From an uncultured Flavobacterium sp. (GTDB taxonomy: Bacteria > Bacteroidota > Bacteroidia > Flavobacteriales > Flavobacteriaceae): 64,000 nt of DNA. The notes below the pieces were generated by a model. It searched no databases. It was not told where the DNA came from and saw only the letters and a list, made by a program, of their open reading frames with translations. The stretch spans positions 238,136-302,135 of the forward strand of contig NZ_OY730249.1 in assembly GCF_963422545.1 (NCBI RefSeq). Direction: 5' to 3'. Position 1 is the stretch's first letter; each line of letters starts with the position of its first letter. A program made the translations under genes and the position numbers. This document shows positions 43,601 to 52,380 of the stretch, piece after piece.

Positions 43601-46600
43601 TATCACAGGCGGTTGTGGAGGAACGGTTAGTTCACAACAATCGGTAACAATAAATCCAAATGCGAGTATTGTTTCCGTTACGGGAACATCTCCATTGTGT
43701 ATTGGTGGTACAGCTACATATAGTGCAAATACAGTTGTTTTATCAGGGGGTACTGGAGCGTGGAGCAGTAGTAATACTGCTATTGCTACGGTTAATGCAT
43801 CAGGATTGGTGACGGGAGTTTCAGCAGGAACAGCTAATATTATTTATACTATCACAGGTGGTTGTGGAGGAACTAAATCGGCACAACAATCGGTAACAAT
43901 AAATCCAAATGCGAGTATTGTTTCCGTTACAGGAACATCTCCATTGTGTATTGGTGGTACAGCTACATATAGTGCAAATACAGTTGTTTTATCTGGAGGT
44001 ACTGGAGCGTGGAGCAGCAGTAATACTGCTATTGCTACAGTTAATGCATCAGGATTGGTGACAGGAGTTTCAGCAGGAACAGCTAATATTATTTATACTA
44101 TCACAGGCGGTTGTGGAGGAACGGTTAGTTCACAACAATCGGTAACAATAAATCCAAATGCGAGTATTGTTTCCGTTACAGGAACATCTCCATTGTGTAT
44201 TGGTGGTACAGCTACTTATAGTGCAAATACAGTTGTTTTATCTGGAGGTACTGGAGCATGGAGCAGCAGTAATACTGCTATTGCTACAGTTAATGCATCA
44301 GGTTTGGTAACAGGAGTTTCAGCAGGAACAGCTAATATTATTTATACTATCACAGGCGGTTGTGGAGGAACGGTTAGTTCACAACAATCGGTAACAATAA
44401 ATCCAAATGCGAGTATTGTTTCCGTTACGGGAACATCTCCATTGTGTATTGGTGGTACAGCTACATATAGTGCAAATACAGTTGTTTTATCAGGGGGTAC
44501 TGGAGCGTGGAGCAGTAGTAATACTGCTATTGCTACGGTTAATGCATCAGGATTGGTGACGGGAGTTTCAGCAGGAACAGCTAATATTATTTATTCTATC
44601 ACAGGCGGTTGTGGAGGAACGGTTAGTTCACAACAATCGGTAACAATAAATCCAAATGCGAGTATTGTTTCCGTTACAGGAACATCTCCATTGTGTATTG
44701 GTGGTACAGCTACATATAGTGCAAATACAATTGTTTTATCTGGAGGTACTGGAGCGTGGAGCAGTAGTAATACTGCTATTGCTACGGTTAATGCATCAGG
44801 ATTGGTAACAGGAGTTTCGGCAGGAACAGCTAATATTATTTATACTATCACAGGCGGTTGTGGAGGAACGGTTAGTTCACAACAATCGGTAACAATAAAC
44901 CCAAATGCCAGTATTGTTTCCGTTACAGGAACATCTCCATTGTGTATTGGTGGTACAGCTACATATAGTGCAAATACAGTTGTTTTATCAGGAGGTACGG
45001 GAGCGTGGAGCAGCAGTAATACTGCTATTGCTACGGTTAATGCATCAGGATTGGTGACGGGAGTTTCAGCAGGAATAGCTAATATTATTTATACTATCAC
45101 AGGTGGTTGTGGAGGAACTAAATCGGCGCAACAATCGGTAACAATAAATCCAAATGCGAGTATTGTTTCCGTTACGGGAACATCTCCATTGTGTATTGGT
45201 GGTACAGCTACATATAGTGCAAATACAGTTGTTTTATCAGGAGGTACTGGAGCATGGAGCAGCAGTAATACTGCTATTGCTACGGTTAATGCATCAGGAT
45301 TGGTGACAGGAGTTTCAGCAGGAACAGCTAATATTATTTATACTATCACAGGCGGTTGTGGAGGAACGGTTAGTTCACAACAATCGGTAACAATAAACCC
45401 AAATGCGAGTATTGTTTCCGTTACAGGAACATCTCCATTGTGTATTGGTGGTACAGCTACATATAGTGCAAATACAGTTATTTTATCAGGAGGTACTGGA
45501 GCATGGAGCAGCAGTAATACTGCTATTGCTACGGTTAATGCATCAGGATTGGTGACGGGAGTTTCAGCAGGAACAGCTAATATTATTTATACAATTACAG
45601 GCGGTTGTGGAGGAACTAAATCGGCGCAACAATCGGTAACAATAAATCCAAATTTACCTGTAAGTGTAAGTATTGCAGTTTCACCATCGACAACTATTTG
45701 TTCGGGAACGTCTGTAACTTTCACTGCAACACCTGCTAATGGAGGAAGTGCTCCATTTTATCAATGGAAATTAAATGGTACTAATGTAGGGAGTAATTCA
45801 GCGACATATACAAATGCGGCTTTGACAAATGGAGATATTGTAACTTGTGCTATGACATCTAATGCTGCTTGTGTGACAGGAAATCCTGCTACATCAAATG
45901 CATTAACAATTACAGTAAACCCATCACCATCAACCCCAACCCCGGGAACTCCAACACAGCCAACATGTGCTTCACAAGTAGGTAGTGTTGTATTGAGTAA
46001 TTTACCGGCAACTGGTACATGGAAAATTACACAAAGTGGTTCATTTCCTGCTACATATTCTAGTACCGGATCAACTTATACAGTGCAGAATCTTGCTGTG
46101 GGAACCTATTTTTTTACGGTAGAAAATTCTAATACTTGTACATCATTAATTTCTTCAGCAGTTGTTATAAATGCTGCTGTTTCTATAGTATGGACAGGAA
46201 ATGCAGATGGAAACTGGAATAACCCGGCAAACTGGAACACTGCAACAGTTCCAACAGCATCAGATTGTATTTTAATACCAGATGTTTCAGGACTCCCTAA
46301 TGCTCCAACTGTTCAGGGGACTGGAGTTACTGCAAATGCATATGCAGTTAATGTTGGTAATAATGGTTCGTTAACAGTAAATAGCTCAAATACTTTAAAA
46401 GTGGTAGGCAGTGTAATAGTTAGTGCTTCCGGATCTTTGGTTTTTAATGATAGTGCCAGTTTAGTACAAACAACTAATGCTGTCAATACAGGAAATATTA
46501 CTTATCTTAGAAATACAGAACCAGTTCGTCGTTATGATTTTACCTATTGGTCAGCGCCAATAACAAACAGCGCTCAGCCTTATACATTACATGATCTATC

Positions 46601-47870
46601 CCCAAATACATTGTTTGATAAATATGCTAGTTATAATCCATTAACAGGATCATGGGTATATAGTATAAACGGAACACAAGTAATGACATCTGGTATTGGT
46701 TACTGGGTGAGAGCTCCGCAACCTTATTCTACTACAGTTTCAGGAGTTTATACAGCAACTTTTAAAGGTGTACCTAACAACGGGGATTATGCAGTTCAAG
46801 TTCACGCTACAAAATGGAGTTTAATAGGAAACCCTTATCCATCGGCAGTTGATGCAGAGAAATTCATTACTATGAATCACGACGCTACTCCATCTGTAGA
46901 TGTAGGAGCACTTTATTTCTGGACACATAATTCTTCTCCAGTTGCCACTGGTACTGGTACTTATGCATATACTAGTAATGATTTTGCTGTTTATACTTTA
47001 TCTGGAGGAACAGGAACAGGAGGAGCAAAATTACCTGACGGAACTTTCGGGCCACCGCCAACTGGTAAAATAGCAGCATGTCAGGGGTTCTTTATGAACG
47101 CTTCAGGACCAAATGATGTTATGTTTACAAACGCTATGCGTATTGATGGACAAAATGATAAGTTTTACAAAACATCTAAATCTAATACTCTTGAGAAAAA
47201 TCGTATTTGGCTAAACTTAACTAATAGCCAGAATGCTTTCAAACAAATTTTGGTTGGTTATATAGAAGGTGCTACAAACAGTTGGGATATTAATTATGAT
47301 GCTGTTACAATGAATGGTAATAGTTTTATAGATTTCTACAGTATTAATGATGCAAGTAAGCTAGCTATACAGGGGCGTGCGTTACCATTTGAAAATACAG
47401 ACAAGGTTCCGTTAGGATATAAAACTACAGTTGCTGGTGATTTTACAATTGCTATAGATCGCGTAGATGGATTATTTGACAAGCAGGCAATTTATCTTGA
47501 AGATAAAACAACTGGTATTGTTACAGATTTGCGAGCAGGTAATTATACATTCACAACCGCAATAGGAACTTTTGTCGATCGTTTTATTCTTAGTTATACG
47601 AAGAAAACTCTTGGAACCGGTGATTTTGAAAATCTTGATAGCAGTGTCTTTGTTTCTGTAAATGAAAAAGCTATTAAAGTAACTTCTACTAAAGAAACTA
47701 TTAAAGAAGTTACTATTTATGACATTACAGGAAACCTTCTTTATAACAAAAAGAAAGTTGGAACAACTGAATTGCAAATAACAAATTTACAATCAAGTAA
47801 TCAGGTTTTATTGGTAAAAGTTGTTTTGGACAATGATTTTACGACTACCAAGAAAGTTATATTTCAATAA
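40674..47870 (+). CDS. Giant T9SS surface protein with 12 Ig-like (BIG2) repeats
   Basis: 2398 residues. A Sec signal (MIRKLLYFIVFFFSFLFSYG) is followed by a beta-rich head (about 22-230, with FNFLFGGSAYNQMRVSSNGW) and a jelly-roll-like segment (LITNGDFSSGAAGWTP, near 320-470). Then come 12 tandem 83-residue units (about 663-1658) with the BIG2 signature WSSSNTAIATVNASGLVTGV, and a further Ig-like unit and SprB-like segment. The shared C-terminal module (VRRYDFTYWSAP, SLIGNPYPSAVDAE, RIWLNLTNSQNAFKQILVGY) leads to a T9SS type C tail (VTIYDITGNLLYN, NQVLLVKVVLDN). It is expected to be exported to the cell surface. It is the first of four paralogues. Confidence 0.88.
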   Translation: MIRKLLYFIVFFFSFLFSYGQSASNYCFSARSGTYTALTGATSVSGLAATDDDAISNSVAIPFNFLFGGSAYNQMRVSSNGWLSFGNPSISNNQNYNNTSNNAGQSKPILFPLWDDLQNRTIPRYVVTGSAPNRIFKLEWSQQEWDFNANNDVISFQVWLYETTNVIEYYYTGGATPVSNGSASIGIYDSNDTFLTLNNSTTAPTAQSSTFNANINSKPANGQIYSFTPPVTVSQAGPDQYKTTPFTLAANTPGSGNTGTWSIVSGPNLSTSQFASGDTSNPTSTFTPSGSGTWVLNWTITNGCGTSTDQVIISNCSGNLITNGDFSSGAAGWTPAVNSKGPSSSTSYVEVLNESVYFNNGNNDNTAELDKEASLGQTVAVIPGVTYTLSFLYARRPLSPATVAVDVRIYEGGSITATRNITTSDNTSTPQVGTLTFTPSSSSIVLEFYNSLGGTSTLGSIVDNIVLIPSSQVAPVATTTPKGSYKTLTACSGASVQLDVDNISASGVTYLWSGSAAATFSSTTIKNPTVTFSSSGVIEKVTVVATTAGGCSGSSSSTYVNVLAAPTITTAATPAVVTAVCQSVSTTTMTYTGTTNSPTSYSIDWATLTDQGSTAFTFLAGGGSLTGISIPAGTTPGNYSGTMTIKNANGCTATQAITMTINPNASIVSVTGTSPLCIGGTATYSANTVVLSGGTGAWSSSNTAIATVNASGLVTGVSAGTANIIYTITGGCGGTVSSQQSVTVNPNASIVSVTGTSPLCIGGTATYSANTVVLSGGTGAWSSSNTAIATVNASGLVTGVSAGTANIIYTITGGCGGTKSAQQSVTINPNASIVSVTGTSPLCIGGTATYSANTVVLSGGTGAWSSSNTAIATVNASGLVTGVSAGTANIIYTITGGCGGTVSSQQSVTINPNASIVSVTGTSPLCIGGTATYSANTVVLSGGTGAWSSSNTAIATVNASGLVTGVSAGTANIIYTITGGCGGTVSSQQSVTINPNASIVSVTGTSPLCIGGTATYSANTVVLSGGTGAWSSSNTAIATVNASGLVTGVSAGTANIIYTITGGCGGTKSAQQSVTINPNASIVSVTGTSPLCIGGTATYSANTVVLSGGTGAWSSSNTAIATVNASGLVTGVSAGTANIIYTITGGCGGTVSSQQSVTINPNASIVSVTGTSPLCIGGTATYSANTVVLSGGTGAWSSSNTAIATVNASGLVTGVSAGTANIIYTITGGCGGTVSSQQSVTINPNASIVSVTGTSPLCIGGTATYSANTVVLSGGTGAWSSSNTAIATVNASGLVTGVSAGTANIIYSITGGCGGTVSSQQSVTINPNASIVSVTGTSPLCIGGTATYSANTIVLSGGTGAWSSSNTAIATVNASGLVTGVSAGTANIIYTITGGCGGTVSSQQSVTINPNASIVSVTGTSPLCIGGTATYSANTVVLSGGTGAWSSSNTAIATVNASGLVTGVSAGIANIIYTITGGCGGTKSAQQSVTINPNASIVSVTGTSPLCIGGTATYSANTVVLSGGTGAWSSSNTAIATVNASGLVTGVSAGTANIIYTITGGCGGTVSSQQSVTINPNASIVSVTGTSPLCIGGTATYSANTVILSGGTGAWSSSNTAIATVNASGLVTGVSAGTANIIYTITGGCGGTKSAQQSVTINPNLPVSVSIAVSPSTTICSGTSVTFTATPANGGSAPFYQWKLNGTNVGSNSATYTNAALTNGDIVTCAMTSNAACVTGNPATSNALTITVNPSPSTPTPGTPTQPTCASQVGSVVLSNLPATGTWKITQSGSFPATYSSTGSTYTVQNLAVGTYFFTVENSNTCTSLISSAVVINAAVSIVWTGNADGNWNNPANWNTATVPTASDCILIPDVSGLPNAPTVQGTGVTANAYAVNVGNNGSLTVNSSNTLKVVGSVIVSASGSLVFNDSASLVQTTNAVNTGNITYLRNTEPVRRYDFTYWSAPITNSAQPYTLHDLSPNTLFDKYASYNPLTGSWVYSINGTQVMTSGIGYWVRAPQPYSTTVSGVYTATFKGVPNNGDYAVQVHATKWSLIGNPYPSAVDAEKFITMNHDATPSVDVGALYFWTHNSSPVATGTGTYAYTSNDFAVYTLSGGTGTGGAKLPDGTFGPPPTGKIAACQGFFMNASGPNDVMFTNAMRIDGQNDKFYKTSKSNTLEKNRIWLNLTNSQNAFKQILVGYIEGATNSWDINYDAVTMNGNSFIDFYSINDASKLAIQGRALPFENTDKVPLGYKTTVAGDFTIAIDRVDGLFDKQAIYLEDKTTGIVTDLRAGNYTFTTAIGTFVDRFILSYTKKTLGTGDFENLDSSVFVSVNEKAIKVTSTKETIKEVTIYDITGNLLYNKKKVGTTELQITNLQSSNQVLLVKVVLDNDFTTTKKVIFQ
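42661..45648 (+). repeat. 12 x 249-bp in-frame tandem repeat
   Basis: Twelve units of exactly 249 bp start at 42661 and then every 249 bp to 45400. Units differ at a handful of silent or conservative positions. Units 3-5 (from 43159) and 6-8 (from 43906) are identical by eye for nearly 700 bp, showing a 747-bp higher-order duplication. Two variants of the unit end alternate: GGTVSSQQ and GGTKSAQQ. Confidence 0.95.
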
Positions 47871-47910
47871 ATGATGTAAATTAATTTTGTGTTTTATACC
47901 ATAAATTATA

Positions 47911-47950
47911 AAAATCCATTCCCGTTTTGCGGAATGGATTTTTTTATTTC
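47911..47950 (+). terminator. Terminator after the first giant gene
   Basis: AAAATCCATTCC, CGTTTTGC, GGAATGGATTTTTTT forms an 11-bp stem with a T-run. The same stem recurs after the third giant gene (57316), evidence that the units were duplicated with their terminators. Confidence 0.88.
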
Positions 47951-48054
47951 TATATAACAGTAAATATCACCTAAAGTGGGTATTGTAGTTCTTTGAGAAG
48001 AATTTTATATTTCGGTTTATTCTTACAAATAGTAATAACCTGAAATTTTAGATT

Positions 48055-51000
48055 TTGATTAGAAAAATATTTTGTTCGTTAATTTTAATTAGTTCGACGT
48101 TTAGTCTGGAGCTTTATGCACAACAAGGCAAAGTTGATATTACTTTTAACACGTTTGATGATGGAATAAACGGAGATGGTTTCGATAATACAGTTCGGAC
48201 TTTATCAATGCAATCAGATGAAAATCTTATTGTTGGAGGAGATTATTCGGGTCTTAACGGAATCCCTGTTTCTTATTTAACACGCTTAAAACCGGATGGT
48301 ACTATTGATGAAAGTTTTAGTACAGGTAAAGGTTTTAATGGCAAAGTATATGCTTCACATATTCAACCTGATGGTAAAATAATAATTGGAGGGAGTTTTA
48401 CATCTTACAATGGCATCAGTTCAGGCGGGCTTATTCGTTTAAATGCAGATGGAACTTATGATGAGACATTTTTTACTTCTATTGGTTCGGTGAAAGATAT
48501 TGTTTATAACATTTGTCTACAATCTGATGGTAAAATTATTATTGTAGGCAATTTTTCAAAATACAATAATGTCACAGTTAACAGAATTGCGCGGCTTCTT
48601 CCTAACGGAGCTTTAGATCCTGCTTTTATCACAGGTGTTGGTTCGTCAGTAAACATAACAAATGCGAGAGTTTTATCAAATGGAAAAATACTGATCTCTG
48701 GAAATTTTAGTTCATTTAATGGAGTTGCGAGCAATAGAATTGTACGTTTAAATTCTGATGGGAGTATAGATACAACCTTTAATATAGGAACGGGTTTTAA
48801 CGATGATGTCAATGCTATGGCAGTTCAAGCCGATGGTAAAGTTATTCTGGGAGGAAGTTTTACGATTTATAATGAAGTTAACGCCAACAGAATTATTCGT
48901 ATTAATGAAAACGGAAGTATAGACAATAGTTTTTTATCTGGTTCCGGTATAAGTGCTGGTACTGTACAAATAATCAAATTAGATTTTTTGGGGCAAATAA
49001 TGGTGGGAGGATCTTTTACCGGTTTCTATAATGGTGACCATATAAATAGAGTACTTCTTTTAAATTCTGACGGAACTTTGAAAACAGATTTTGATATGGG
49101 ATCAGGTCCTGGTAATGCATCTGTTTTAGCGTTAAATAATGATTCAGAAGGATCTTGGCATATTGGTGGCACTTTTTTAACGTTTGATGGACTAAATCAA
49201 GGCAAATTGGCAAAAGTTACTGCAGATGGGGAACATGATAGCAGTTATTTGGCGGCAGGAGTTGGTTTTGATAGTTCAGTTTTAAAAATTTTACCATTAG
49301 AGAATAATAAAACAATGGTTTTTGGAAGTTTTACAAAGTTTAATGGCGTTCCTACTTTTAGAATTACCCGGCTTTTAGATAATGGATTTTCTGATCCCAC
49401 TTTTAACTCGGGTAAGTCAGGCGCCAATAATCTCATTAAATCTGGGGTATTACAATCAGATGGAAAAATTGTTTTTGGAGGGAATTTTACGAAGTATAAT
49501 GATATTAACTGTAATCGTATTGTTCGGATTTTAGCTGACGGAACAATTGATGCTTCATTTAATATAGGTACAGGATTCAATGGTCAAGTATCTGCAATCG
49601 CAATTCAATCAGATGAAAAAATAATAGTAGCGGGCAATTTTATTACGTATAATGGTTCAAAGGACATAGGAAGGATAATTAGATTATTGCCAGATGGTTC
49701 TCGGGATACTAGTTTTAATGTTGGTCTTGGGGCTAATGTTACTATTGAAGCTATTTTGATTCAGCCTGATGGAAAAATTTTGGTGGCAGGAAGATTTAAT
49801 AGTTTTAATGATAATACTTTCGCCCGTTTAGTTCGACTGAATTCAAACGGAAGTATTGATTACGGTTTTAATATTGGTAGAGGTTTTGATAATTATGTAT
49901 ATGCAATTGCGTTACAATCAGATGAAAAAATTATTGTAGGCGGTTCATTTGTAAACTATAATGGAATTTCTCAAAAACGGATTCTTCGGCTAAATCCTGA
50001 CGGAAGTCTGGATGCAACTTTTGAGTCTGGTACCGGTTTTAGTAAAGGTGATGTTCGTAGTATTCTAGTTCAGCCTGATGATAGGATTTTGGTTGGAGGA
50101 GCTTTTTCCGGAACTTATAAAAATTCAGTTTCTTCACGATTAATACGATTATTGAAAACGGGCAGTTATGATGCTTCCTTTTATGCACCTCTAAATAATA
50201 GTCTTTCTTCGATGAGTTTTACGTCTGATTACAGAGTATTAATTGGAGGGAATTTTAATTCGGTTTCAGGAATTTCAAAACATAGAATTGCACGTTTAAA
50301 ACTATGTTTGGATTCAACAATTTGGAATGGATCTTTTTGGAGTAATGGTCTTCCATCAGGTGGAAAAGAGTTATTTTTTAAAGAAAATTTTACTTCTCTC
50401 ACAGCAGCAAACGTTTGTAGTTGTTCTATTGATGAAGGAAAGACAGTAACGCTTTTAAGCGGGAATACTTTAGGGATCGAATTTTCATACTTAGGTTTAG
50501 GAACGCTGGTCTTAGAAGATTCAGCCAGCTTGTATCAATCGGATGATGATATGATTAATACCGGAATTATATATTTTAAAAGAAAAGTAAAACCGATGTT
50601 AAGGTATGATTTTGTTTATTGGTCATCTCCAGTTGAAAATCAAAAATTGATAGATGTTTCTCCAACTACTTTGTTTGATAAATATAAATCTTATGACGGT
50701 TTGGCTGACGCTTGGAAAGTTGAGGCGCCTTCAAACAGTATGATCGTTGGCAAAGGATATAGTATCAGAGCGCCGCAAGAGTTTTCAACTACGGAGCGTT
50801 CTGCATTTGAAGCTACTTTTAAGGGAGTACCAAATAATGGAAAAGTTGAAATTAATTTAGAGACTGACAATGGTTTTAGCTTAGTTGGTAATCCTTACCC
50901 ATCAGCAGTTGATGCCGACACTTTTTTGACTGATAATACTTCAAAAATAAAAGGCGTTCTCTATTTCTGGACTCATAACACACCCGTGACCAATTTAAAA

Positions 51001-51912
51001 TATACGGCTGACGACTTTGCAACTTTTAATTTGCTTGGAGGTGTTGGTACCTCTGCAACTTCTTTAGGTGTTACTACAACAAAACCTGATGGAACAATTG
51101 CGGCAGGACAGTCTTTTTTTCTAAAGAGTAAGAGCTTAGGAACAGTAGAATTTACAAACAAAATGCGGATTCGCGGAAGAAACACATCCTTTTTTAAACC
51201 TGCTAAAGAGGGTAAAGAAGCAAATAAAGGTATACGTGAAAAGCATAGGATTTGGTTGAATCTGAAAAATAATGAAGGAGCTTTTAAGCAAATTTTAGTA
51301 GGCTATATAAATGGAGCAACAGATTTTTATGACGACAATTATGACGCAGAAGTGTTGAGCGGAAATCAGTTTGTGGATTTTTACAGTATTATCGAAAATA
51401 AGAAGTTAGTAATACAAGGTAGAGCCTTGCCCTTTTCACCAAAAGATTCAATTGTTTTAGGGTATAAAATGGGCGTCGAGGGGAATTATAGTTTTAGTAT
51501 TGATAGTAATGATGTATTGTTTGATGATGTAGATGTTTTCATTAAAGATAAAGATTTGAAAATTATTCATAATTTAAAAGAAAGACCTTATTTGTTTAGT
51601 ACCCAAAAAGGAACTTTTAACGATCGTTTTGTTTTGTGTTTTTTTAATGAAAACTTAAAAACAAATAATTTTGAAGCAGAAGCAAATAGAATTATTGTTT
51701 TTGTAAACAAAAAAAGTATTGAGGTAAATGCTGTAAAAAATAGCATTAAAGATATTTCTATTTTTGACATTTTAGGAAGAGAAATTTACCAAAAAAAGGA
51801 GATTAAAAACAGTAAATTTTCAATCGAAAATCTGTCTTCCCAAAATCAAATTTTATTGATAAAAGTAACTTTGGAGAACGGTTCAAATACGACTCATAAA
51901 GTTATATTTTAG
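48055..51912 (+). CDS. Giant T9SS protein with 14 delta-60 repeats
   Basis: 1285 residues. It starts at TTG 48055 with a Sec signal (MIRKIFCSLILISSTFSLEL). I count 14 tandem delta-60 repeats of about 50-56 residues (about 40-775), each with a core such as IQPDGKIIIGGSF and RLNADGTYDETF. After a short Ser/Gly region the shared module appears (LRYDFVYWSSPVE, SLVGNPYPSAVDAD, HRIWLNLKNNEGAFKQILVG), ending in a T9SS type C tail (ISIFDILGREIYQ, NQILLIKVTLENG). The 14 repeats could make two seven-bladed propellers. It is the most divergent of the four paralogues in its C-terminal module. Confidence 0.87.
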   Translation: MIRKIFCSLILISSTFSLELYAQQGKVDITFNTFDDGINGDGFDNTVRTLSMQSDENLIVGGDYSGLNGIPVSYLTRLKPDGTIDESFSTGKGFNGKVYASHIQPDGKIIIGGSFTSYNGISSGGLIRLNADGTYDETFFTSIGSVKDIVYNICLQSDGKIIIVGNFSKYNNVTVNRIARLLPNGALDPAFITGVGSSVNITNARVLSNGKILISGNFSSFNGVASNRIVRLNSDGSIDTTFNIGTGFNDDVNAMAVQADGKVILGGSFTIYNEVNANRIIRINENGSIDNSFLSGSGISAGTVQIIKLDFLGQIMVGGSFTGFYNGDHINRVLLLNSDGTLKTDFDMGSGPGNASVLALNNDSEGSWHIGGTFLTFDGLNQGKLAKVTADGEHDSSYLAAGVGFDSSVLKILPLENNKTMVFGSFTKFNGVPTFRITRLLDNGFSDPTFNSGKSGANNLIKSGVLQSDGKIVFGGNFTKYNDINCNRIVRILADGTIDASFNIGTGFNGQVSAIAIQSDEKIIVAGNFITYNGSKDIGRIIRLLPDGSRDTSFNVGLGANVTIEAILIQPDGKILVAGRFNSFNDNTFARLVRLNSNGSIDYGFNIGRGFDNYVYAIALQSDEKIIVGGSFVNYNGISQKRILRLNPDGSLDATFESGTGFSKGDVRSILVQPDDRILVGGAFSGTYKNSVSSRLIRLLKTGSYDASFYAPLNNSLSSMSFTSDYRVLIGGNFNSVSGISKHRIARLKLCLDSTIWNGSFWSNGLPSGGKELFFKENFTSLTAANVCSCSIDEGKTVTLLSGNTLGIEFSYLGLGTLVLEDSASLYQSDDDMINTGIIYFKRKVKPMLRYDFVYWSSPVENQKLIDVSPTTLFDKYKSYDGLADAWKVEAPSNSMIVGKGYSIRAPQEFSTTERSAFEATFKGVPNNGKVEINLETDNGFSLVGNPYPSAVDADTFLTDNTSKIKGVLYFWTHNTPVTNLKYTADDFATFNLLGGVGTSATSLGVTTTKPDGTIAAGQSFFLKSKSLGTVEFTNKMRIRGRNTSFFKPAKEGKEANKGIREKHRIWLNLKNNEGAFKQILVGYINGATDFYDDNYDAEVLSGNQFVDFYSIIENKKLVIQGRALPFSPKDSIVLGYKMGVEGNYSFSIDSNDVLFDDVDVFIKDKDLKIIHNLKERPYLFSTQKGTFNDRFVLCFFNENLKTNNFEAEANRIIVFVNKKSIEVNAVKNSIKDISIFDILGREIYQKKEIKNSKFSIENLSSQNQILLIKVTLENGSNTTHKVIF

Positions 51913-51932
51913 TACTATTTAACTTATGTTTT

Positions 51933-51969
51933 TAAAGCCATTTCTTGTTTTGAAATGGCTTTTTTTTTG
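51933..51969 (+). terminator. Terminator after the delta-60 gene
   Basis: AAAGCCATTTC, TTGTTTT, GAAATGGCTTTTTTTT: an 11-bp stem followed by eight T's. Confidence 0.88.
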
Positions 51970-52380
51970 AAATAAATTTTAGCCAAATGGACTTGACCTG
52001 ACGCTTTTTTTGATGTTAAATTTAAATTTTAACATATTTTTTTTCAAATCGTTATATTTTGATGAAATAACTGAAAATAACATATTTAATTTATCAGATG
52101 AGTTACATTTTTTAAATGATGAATTACATAAAAATTTTTTTTTATGAGAAATAACTTAAAATAATAAAAACGTGGTTTTTTGACCAAAATATAAGGTGTT
52201 GATTTAGATTTAGTTAGTGGAAAATTGTAAATTGTTTATGGCATTTTAGGGTAAAAATTAGGCTTAAAAAAGGAATTAAAAAACCCTGAGATAGAAGATA
52301 AAAAAAAGCGCATTTTTTTAGCAGCTTTTAGAGTAAAAATTGCATCAAAAATCTACTGTTGAATTTTAAATCTACATGTC
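51970..52380. other. AT-rich gap before the third giant gene
   Basis: About 410 bp with no gene. It is very AT-rich and contains an imperfect palindrome, ATGTTAAATTTAAATTTTAA, at 52013-52035. I find no clean -33/-7 pair; the promoter of the downstream gene presumably lies here but cannot be named. Confidence 0.5.
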
